Shown: positions 47,401 through 56,400 of the stretch, piece by piece
How positions within the stretch are numbered: the stretch's first letter is position 1
Layout: every line of letters begins with the position of its first letter
NCBI GenBank assembly: GCA_964017045.1
Contig: OZ024807.1
Coordinates: 9,061,981 to 9,125,980 of the forward strand
Length of the DNA stretch: 64,000 nt
From: Omphiscola glabra
Taxonomy: Eukaryota; Mollusca; Gastropoda; Lymnaeidae
Direction: 5' to 3'
Notes under the pieces: model-generated
What the model was told of the DNA's origin: nothing
Database searches by the model: none
The model's input: only the letters and a program-made list of their open reading frames with translations
Position numbers and translations under genes: made by a program

Positions 47401-50400
47401 ATATGCACCGGGTCTATACACCGGCTATATACATAAGCTATGTACACCAGATATATACATAGGGTATGTACATCGGCTGTATACACAAGCTATATACACA
47501 GACATATACACCTAGTATATACACAGTCTATATACACATGCTATTTACAATGGGTATATACACAGGCTATTTACACTGGGTATATACACAGGCTATTCAC
47601 ACTGGGTATATCCACAGACTATTTACACTGGGTATATACACAGGCTTTTTACACCGATTCTTTATAAATGTTTCCAGGTTCCCCACGGACGTGTGGTCAT
47701 CTGTGAACGACTCGACGCTGAAAGTGATTGGTGTGAGGACCGCGGAGGGGGACCACTGGCTGGAGACCACCACCATGAGGAAGTTTGCAAGCTATCTCTA
47801 CGGCTTCGGGATGAACACTTCCTACATGTACGCCGCCGGCTTTCACGTAAGGAAAAAAAATTGTTTTTTTTTATATCCATGAGTAGGTCACTTTTCTGGT
47901 TCGCTACAACCTCTAGTTCAGTGGTTCTCGGCCTTCCTAATGCCGCGACATTTTAATACAGTTCCTCGTGTTGTGGCGTCCCACAACCACAACATTATTT
48001 TCCTTGCTACTTCATAACTGTAAAGTATATCTGTTTTCCGGTGGTCCTTCCTTTGCGACAGCCCGTGAAAGGGTCTATCGACCACCAAAAGGGGTCGCGA
48101 CCCATAGGTTGAGAACCGCTGCTCTAGTTGGCTAAAGTGTATCTTCACTATCATATTAAGTCACGTGGGGAAAAAAAACAAACAAAAACATCTTTTATTA
48201 TTTTCAGGCACAAACCTTTAAGAGCACATGAAGTTACGGCAACTTCATTTTGTTTTCCAAGGCACAACATATCGATTTTAGACAATCTCGTATATTGGCG
48301 TCGTAAATTAAAGACCATTAACCAGGGATAGTATCTTGGCGTATATTAATTACGAGTCAATTCCCCTTTCATTAAAAAAAAATCCATTTAAAAAACCAAA
48401 CAAACAAACAAAAACACACACACACACATACATACATACACATTGCAGAAATGCTAGTATATTCATATACTTATATAACAAAATATTTGTTTTGAAAGGA
48501 GTTTTTAGTGAAACATTTGAAAACAATGAATCCTTGCTATAGGTCAACTGGATTTATTTTTTCCTTTTAGGAAATAACAGCAAAAAACTGATGGAATAGA
48601 TCCCCCATATAGAAAACGAAAATGTTTAAACTGTATCGCCTACATACGTCTGGAGCTCTTGTTTCTTCCTTTTTTCTCCTCTTCTCTTAGGCAACGCCAG
48701 CCTTAGGTAAACTTACGCCCTGTGCGAAGCACCCGTACGGCACCCCCTTCCCTGTCCCTGTATGGCTCCGCTCTTTTTCCGAGTACGACGTAGGCTATGG
48801 AGCACGTGTTATGATGCTATACATGTAGCTAACCATACGCATTTGAACATGCACGTTAATTTGGACTGAAAGCGATTGTGCGAAAAGTTAGAATGCCCCT
48901 TTCTCGGCCACGGACCCGTGGTTAACACTTCACTATAGTACCCTAAGGGAGTTTAAATATTTACTGCGATATTTATTTTGAGAACCTGGACGTTATTGCC
49001 ATGACTCAACCAGAAAATATCTCTATTGCAATGTATCGGATCAACAAGAAAACATCTCTATTGCAATGCATCGAATCAACAAGAAACATCTCTATTGCAA
49101 TGCATCGAATCAACAAGAAAACATCTCCATTGCAGTAGATAGAATCAACAAGAAAACATCTCTATTGCAATGCATCGAATCAACTTGGGACACTATAATT
49201 TTTTTTTTAATAACGATTATGTATTAAGTTGTCCCCTGCTCATAAATTCTTAACATTTATTTTTTTTCCCCCAAGGGCTGCCCGATGCCAATGGAGACTA
49301 GTATGAACATGGAGAATAATGTGACCATGGGGTCTAATAAGACAATGGATAATAATGTGCCCATGGGGTCTAACAAGACGGAGCAGGAGCCTGTGATCTT
49401 ACCCTACGAATGCTTCGACCACGAGAAAATGACGACAGCCGAAGGTGAGCATGTTGAGATCGCTGAGTAACACAGGGGCGGAACGTTTAGTCAGAACCAG
49501 CTGGAGGGGCGCATCGTTGTGCATAATAAGACTTTGTGGGCGGACCAATAGGTAATAACAAGTGACATGGGTGGACCTATTTAGTCTTTACACGCTTCAG
49601 GGGCGGACCTATAGTCATAACAGTCTTTAGGGGGCGGAATTTTTCTATGCAGCATCATACATTTATTAAGTTGTCTAAAGCAGCATAAGTTAACTTCATT
49701 TTTTTAACAGCTCCATAAGTAAATTCAGTTCTCTGCACAACCAGTATGTATCCGAGTGACTGAGTTCTCTACTGTTTTATTATGCCCCCCGATTGAGTTC
49801 TCTATTGAACCGGTGCATGCAAGATTGAGTTCTCTATTGAACCTGTGCATAGAGATTGATTTCCCTATAATACCAGTGTATACCAGACTAAGTTCTCCAT
49901 TGAAACAGTGTATACCAGACTGAGTTCTCTATTGAGCCATTGTATACCAGATTGAGTTCTCTCTTGAAAACGTCTTAGTTATAAGTTGATGTTACTTTTC
50001 TTTATTGATCTTTTCCAACAGTTGTCACAACTTTAGGTATGTACAAACACCTTTCGTTCTATATGTTTCACTATTTAAATTTCTTTTTTTCTGTCGAGTT
50101 GTGTATATAAAGAGGAAAAATAAAGTACGTTTTTGTTCTCTTTCATCCATTCAGCCATTTGTAGAAATGGTGTGACCTTAGGTAGATAGATGATGATGAT
50201 GATGATTGAGCACTTTAAGAGCGATTGTGTCCATGCTAACTGCGCGCTGACGTTCTAAAATCTATCTAAAGAAAAACGTCTTTAGTAGGTTCTTAAATGA
50301 GTTTTTTTTTAACATCATTTTCAATGTCCCTCAAAGATTGGGGCAAACCGTTCCCCAACTTAGGCGCGGTAAGTTCAAAAGAGCGCACTCCGTGGGACCT

Positions 50401-53400
50401 TTTTTTCTGTTTCCATTCACACCGGGAACTCCCAGTAAGGCCTGATTACTCATATGATATTTTATCTCATCGATGTCTCGCTTATTACATCCCTTAATTT
50501 TTTTTATTTGCCCCTTGATTTCCCATTTTGCCTTTGAGTACCCGTTAAAGTAGAAGAGATTGATCGAGCTTGAAAAGATGACTGATAGTAACCCATTATA
50601 AATACACTATGCAACATAATATACAGTAATGAACCGCACCTTCTTGAAAGCGAATGTGTGCGTGCGCGCCAAAGGTTCACATCACCAGCCGACATGTGTT
50701 CCTAGTAGCATTAAAGAAAATAAAGTTGGGCATGTTGGGACCATTGTGATCGCAAACGGGGATCAAGTAAATGTTGCGGAACGATTGTGTGAGATATATG
50801 ACAAGACGGTACCAGAGTAATGTAGTTAGGATGTCTTTCAAAAAAAAAAAAAGAAAGAAAAGGCAAAAAGAAAGAAAAGGCAAAAAGAAAGAAAAGGCAA
50901 AAAGAAAGAAATTTCGCGGTATGGAGATTTTTCTGAGTCAACAGAAAGTGGTGGCGTGGGCGCGTGTGGGGGGGGTGGGGGAGTGGGGCTTTATCTGGTC
51001 GTAAAAGTGTCAATTTTGTTTTATTATCTTTTGCTATGCTGATTTCTGAGTGTGCAATTTTTTTTTGTTTTCTTCTTCTATTAGGTATTGTACCAACAAA
51101 TAACACAGGAGAGACAGTTGGTAGGTTTTCATTTTAAGCTTTACATGAGCCAATTCAAGATTCCTTTGCTTTTTGATAAATACTCAATTTTAAAAAAAAA
51201 TTATAATTAAAATTGTGTTCATTTAGAATTGAGTTGTAATAAAATATAATATAAATGTATAAATAATACTATCCTTTACAACAAATATATTTAAGTTTTA
51301 TTAATTTCAATTGGGAATGGGCGAAACAAAGTATGAGGGAAAAAAAATGAAAAAAAAAAACCCAACAGAACGCAACCAAACAACGAACGGTACGGCAGGA
51401 AGCCTTCATCGGAGAACAAACAACAGTAACAACAGAATGAAGTAAAAAAAGGAAATAACACTCAGCTAAAAGTTGTATCCGAGAGGACAGCATGATTGCA
51501 GTCTCTCCGCCTTTTTGCCATCAATTTCAATTGGCGCTAGTTGGGGCTAAATTTAAACACTGAACTTCAAATCTTGATATGATGTTTCTGTCGTCTAGAA
51601 GTCGATTTGACCGTGTTTACACTGCAGGTGAAGGTCATTCATTTAATGCATCGTAACTCTGAAAAAAGGGAGGATACGACGGTCAGTGACTCAGAGAGAA
51701 GACGGTCAGTGACTCAGAGAGAAGACGGTCAGTGACTCAGAGAGGAGACTGCAAGTGACTCAGAGAGACGATGGTCAGTGACTCAGAGAGGAGACTGCAA
51801 GTGACTTAGAGAGACGACGGTCAGTGACTAAGAGAGGAGACTGCAAGTGACTCAGAGAGGAGACCTCAAGTGACTCAGAGATGAGACTGCAAGTGACTCA
51901 GAGAGGAGACTGCAAGTGACTCAGAGAGGAGACTGCAAGTGACTCGAAGAGGAGACTGCAAGTGACTCATAGAGAAGACTGCAAGTGACTCAGAGAGGAG
52001 ACTGCAAGTGACTCAGAGAGGAGAATGCAAGTGATTCAGAGAGGAGACTGCAAGTGACTCAGAGAGGAGACTGCAAGTGACTCAGAGAGGAGACTGCAAG
52101 TGACTCAGAGAGGAGACTGCGATCAGTGACTCAGAGAGGAGACTTCAAGTGACTCAGAGAGGAGACTGCAAGTGACTCAGAGAGGAGACTGCAAGTGACT
52201 CAGAGAGGAGACGGTTGGGAACCTGGTGGCGAACAGTTCTGATTTGGTTTGACTCCAGCCACTGTCGAGGCAGACGCCATCTCAGCGACCAAACCGGATC
52301 TATTTGGAGCTCTCCTAACCGTTTCTTATATCTTCACGTGTTACACATTCATTCACTCATGAGTTTTAACATCTGGGCCCTTCCCAAGTGTTTTCATCAT
52401 TTTATCTTGTCGACTTTCACACAGCCTTTGCGGCTACTTGTCGAATTTTGAAACGTTATGTCGCTTATACTAATCTTATTAATTCTTCGTACGAATCGAC
52501 GAGCGAGGTGTATATTTTTTTATTTTTTGTTGTCGGCATTAGCGTCGATGTAGATAAAGATTTCCGCAAACTTGTTTAAAGAATATCACGGTGACTCGTT
52601 TTTTTTTCACTTTCAGCTTTACTTTAATATTTCATAGCGTGTAATTCCGTTTTACAGTGGCTTTCGTGCCTTGAAACTTTGTATAGTTGATAACAAATTG
52701 GTTAGCCGTACCCTCATTTACAATACACGTTGAGGGAAGTGCTAAAAGTAATAGCCATTTCTCCCAGCTGCGCCAGAGTTTGACCCCCCCCACCCCTTTT
52801 TTTTTTTACAATACAGTGGAACCGCTTCAACCCTCACCAGCATGGGATAGACCCACTCCCCATGTGATTGGCGTACAGCGGTTAAAAGCTTACGTCAACA
52901 GACTTCCATCACCAGCCTCTGACGCCTGTGTCGTCCACGAAGCTTTTCACAATATAACCCCCTGACATTATGACTAAAAGGAACACACGGAAGACAAAGA
53001 GAGCGACGTTTATGTGTCTAGGTTTACAAGAAATCGTACCTCAATTATAAACACCTTTATTCAAACCGTGAGCTCTTCTCGTTCAAAGAAACAAAACACA
53101 TTTGCACCCAAAAGTCTTCAATTTTAGCTAAAGCACATTCACCGTTAAATATTTTTGCTAAACACAGTTTTTCTTTTTTTGTAACTTCCGAAATCAGTAG
53201 TTGTATTTAACGAATGATTAAACGCTCCCTCGTGTAAATCGTTTAAGCTTCGTTGAGGTTTTAAAATAACGTTTCCATTCGCAGATGACGTCATCACAAC
53301 ATTTAGGCTACCTTCCGGTAAGTACAACAGGGAAAACAAAGACGCGTGACTGGAACAATAAAGACTCGTGACTGGAACAATAAAGGCGAGTGACTGGAAC

Positions 53401-56400
53401 AATAAAGATGAGTGACTGGAACAATAAAGGCGAGTGACTGGAACAATAAAGACGAGTGACTGGAACAATAAAGACGTGTGACTGGAACTATAAAGACGCG
53501 TGACTGGAACAATAAAGACGAGTGACTGGAACAATAAAGACGCGTGACTGGAACAATAAAGACGCGTGACTGGAACAATAAAGGCGAGTGACTGGAACAA
53601 TAATGACGAGTGACTGGAACAATAAAGACGCGTGACTGGAACAATAAAGACGCGTGACTGGAACAATAAAGACGCGTTACTGGAACAATAAAGGCAAGTG
53701 ACTGGGGCCAAAAAGACAAATGACTTGGGCCCGGAAGATAATGAATTAGAATTATATCACACGTAAAGAAAAAAAGTTTTGCAATTAAACTAGTATTTGA
53801 AACCATATCGACACACGGAAATCTAACAGCAGATGTTTTGTACACACGACGTTACGTCATCACTTTTTTTCCGTGCCGAGATGAAGCGTTGCCGCTGTAC
53901 AAAATGGATATTCAAATATCCTTTAAAAAAAAATTAAATGATTTTGTTGTTACGGTGCTTAATTTTCTTTTTGCGTTTTGATCGAGGAAGTTTGTCTTTG
54001 TTTTGTAAGTAGGCACGAATAAGAAGAGGTGAAAGATATGGCTGAAGTCGTGTATGTGCATTGTAAAAGCTCCATAATTACAAGAATAAATTATTTCGGT
54101 ATATTAAGTATTAAGATAATGTTTTAAACGTCAAACTCAGGGATACTGGAAGAAACAGTGAGCGGACTGTTCGAATGGCCAAGACGGAGTATGGATTGTA
54201 ATTCTTTGCGCTTGCTTTTTTTAATGTTACATCTTATAGCATCGGAATAGCTATCTTCCATATATGTATATTATAAAGTATGTGAAGTGTATGAGATTAT
54301 CTGGTGTGACATGTGAACTGCTTCCATTTCCGGCCGGCTGCTTCCTAAGAGGCTCGCTTCTTAATATTCAGCGTTTTTGGTATTGAGATTATATTACGAC
54401 TAATTTTAAATGTTTGAAAGAAAGTATGGTTCAATAGTGAGTTCAATATGATTCCCGGTAATTACGCCAACTGCTTTGGGTGCGTAATGTTATCTTTCTG
54501 GAAAATGAAATCGTGTCAATGTAAGTATGGTTAAGAATATTCGGTTTAAAAGTGATTGGTTCTAAAATATGCGCTACTTGAGTTCATGTTTTGTCAAGTA
54601 ACTATAGTAGATGTGAAGTTCACCCATTAGTGTCGGCCAATGTTTGACGGGCTATGTCTAATTAAAAAATTATTTTATTACAACTTCGAGACTTGTTTTA
54701 TATTGTGAATTGTAAAATGTCCATTATGTATAGGGTAATGAAAACCATCGGACCTGTCTCATGCTTCCATAGCGCTAAATTATCTAAATAATTAGTGAGC
54801 ACTGAATTGGAATCAAGCCAAAACTGCAACATTATTTACAGATATATTAATGATAAATAACGCAAAGGGGGAGCAGTGTTAAATACTTACTGTTACATGC
54901 ATAGTGTAAATAAAACATAAAATGCTGTTAGACTGTGTGACGTGCCGTTGCCGTGTCTGAGCTAAAACGATGTTCGTATGATTCTCAGGTCTGATCGGTG
55001 CTGAGCGTTGATTGTAAAGCGAGAACACCCTTCACTGCATCTTATCAGGCTTTCTATTGATTCTTCTCATTTCAGTGACACCGACTGATGCTTACTTTAA
55101 CACAGATCCAACGTTTGGTAGGTTTCACGCTTGTGGCCCCCGTATGTTCCATCGAAATCTAAACAAAATCCATTACCAAATGTACGTAGTAGTGAGACTT
55201 CATGGGTAAGGAATTCCACCGAACAAGCCGCAAGACTGGGTTATGAAAAAAGGGGAAGGAATAGGAGATTGTGAGATAGTTTCAGATGGCGTACATGTAA
55301 CTACCGCTTTTTGTGGACACCTTCATTCATTCTTGCACCGCCTGTGAGATGGCTCTCTGGTCTGTTCACATTGCTTACACTTGTCTAAAGCCTTGTAGGG
55401 AATTATTTCGTGTGCTAACTTCCAAGAAAACCAAAAAGTTCCCCTAGGTATTTCTTTTAAAAAAAAATGTTACAAAGTTTATTTAAAAAAAACAAAACAA
55501 ATAAATGGGTGTGTTAATTTAAAAACAAGAACAAATATTTATACAACAGTCACAATAGTTCGTGAACCTTTGCAGTGTGATTTCAAAATACCGACTATTC
55601 AAAGAATCTAAGACACAAGGAAAACGAAATTCTAAAATTGGTTGTAGCAGGACTGTGACAACTTTGAATAAGTAAACATCTATATGTAAAAGTATTCATT
55701 TAAAAATGAACAACAATTACAACCAAAAAAACACTATGCAGTTATAGTTAGGCTCAAACTACGTCACTAAACTTCATCTCATCTATTCCTCTCAGGAACT
55801 GACACGTCCTCTGAAAAGCCGGAGACGGTCCCGCCAACAGGTAGGTGAAAAAATTGCTCACTCCGATAGCAATGCCATCCGTGACATCCCCGTGACGCTA
55901 CAGCCCATGTAGGGCCTCGGCCTGCCTCACCACTTCCTTCCACTCGGACCATCCGTCACATCCCCGTGACGCTACAGCCCATGTAGGGCCTCGGCCTGCC
56001 TCACCACTTCCTTCCACTCGGACCATCCATCACATCCCCGTGACGCTACAGCCCATGTAGGGCCTCGGCCTGCCTCATCACTTCCTTCCACTCGGACCAT
56101 CCATCACATCCCCGTGACGCTACAGCCCATGTAGGGCCTCGGCCTGCCTCATCACTTCCTTCCACTCGGACCATCCATCACATCCCCGTGACGCTACAGC
56201 CCATGTAGGGCCTCGGCCTGCCTCATCACTTCCTTGCACTCGGACCTGATGCCTTTCTTTACCATGCTTGGATTGCCAGCTGCTGTAGATCTTTTTCCTC
56301 ATCATAGATCCATCTAAGCATAGGTCTGCCTTTGGCCCGTGTTCCTCTGGGGTTCCGCTGGTGCACCCACTTCACTCCTATGACATTTGGAATTCTTTCT

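Noticed and set aside
51599..51627. Possible 29-nt exon (VDLTVFTLQ) in intron 15
   Set aside because: Both splice sites look acceptable, but its length shifts frame relative to exon 16.
53145..53845. 188- and 180-codon minus ORFs (hydrophobic repeats)
   Set aside because: Products of the 22-bp array read in two frames, within intron 15.
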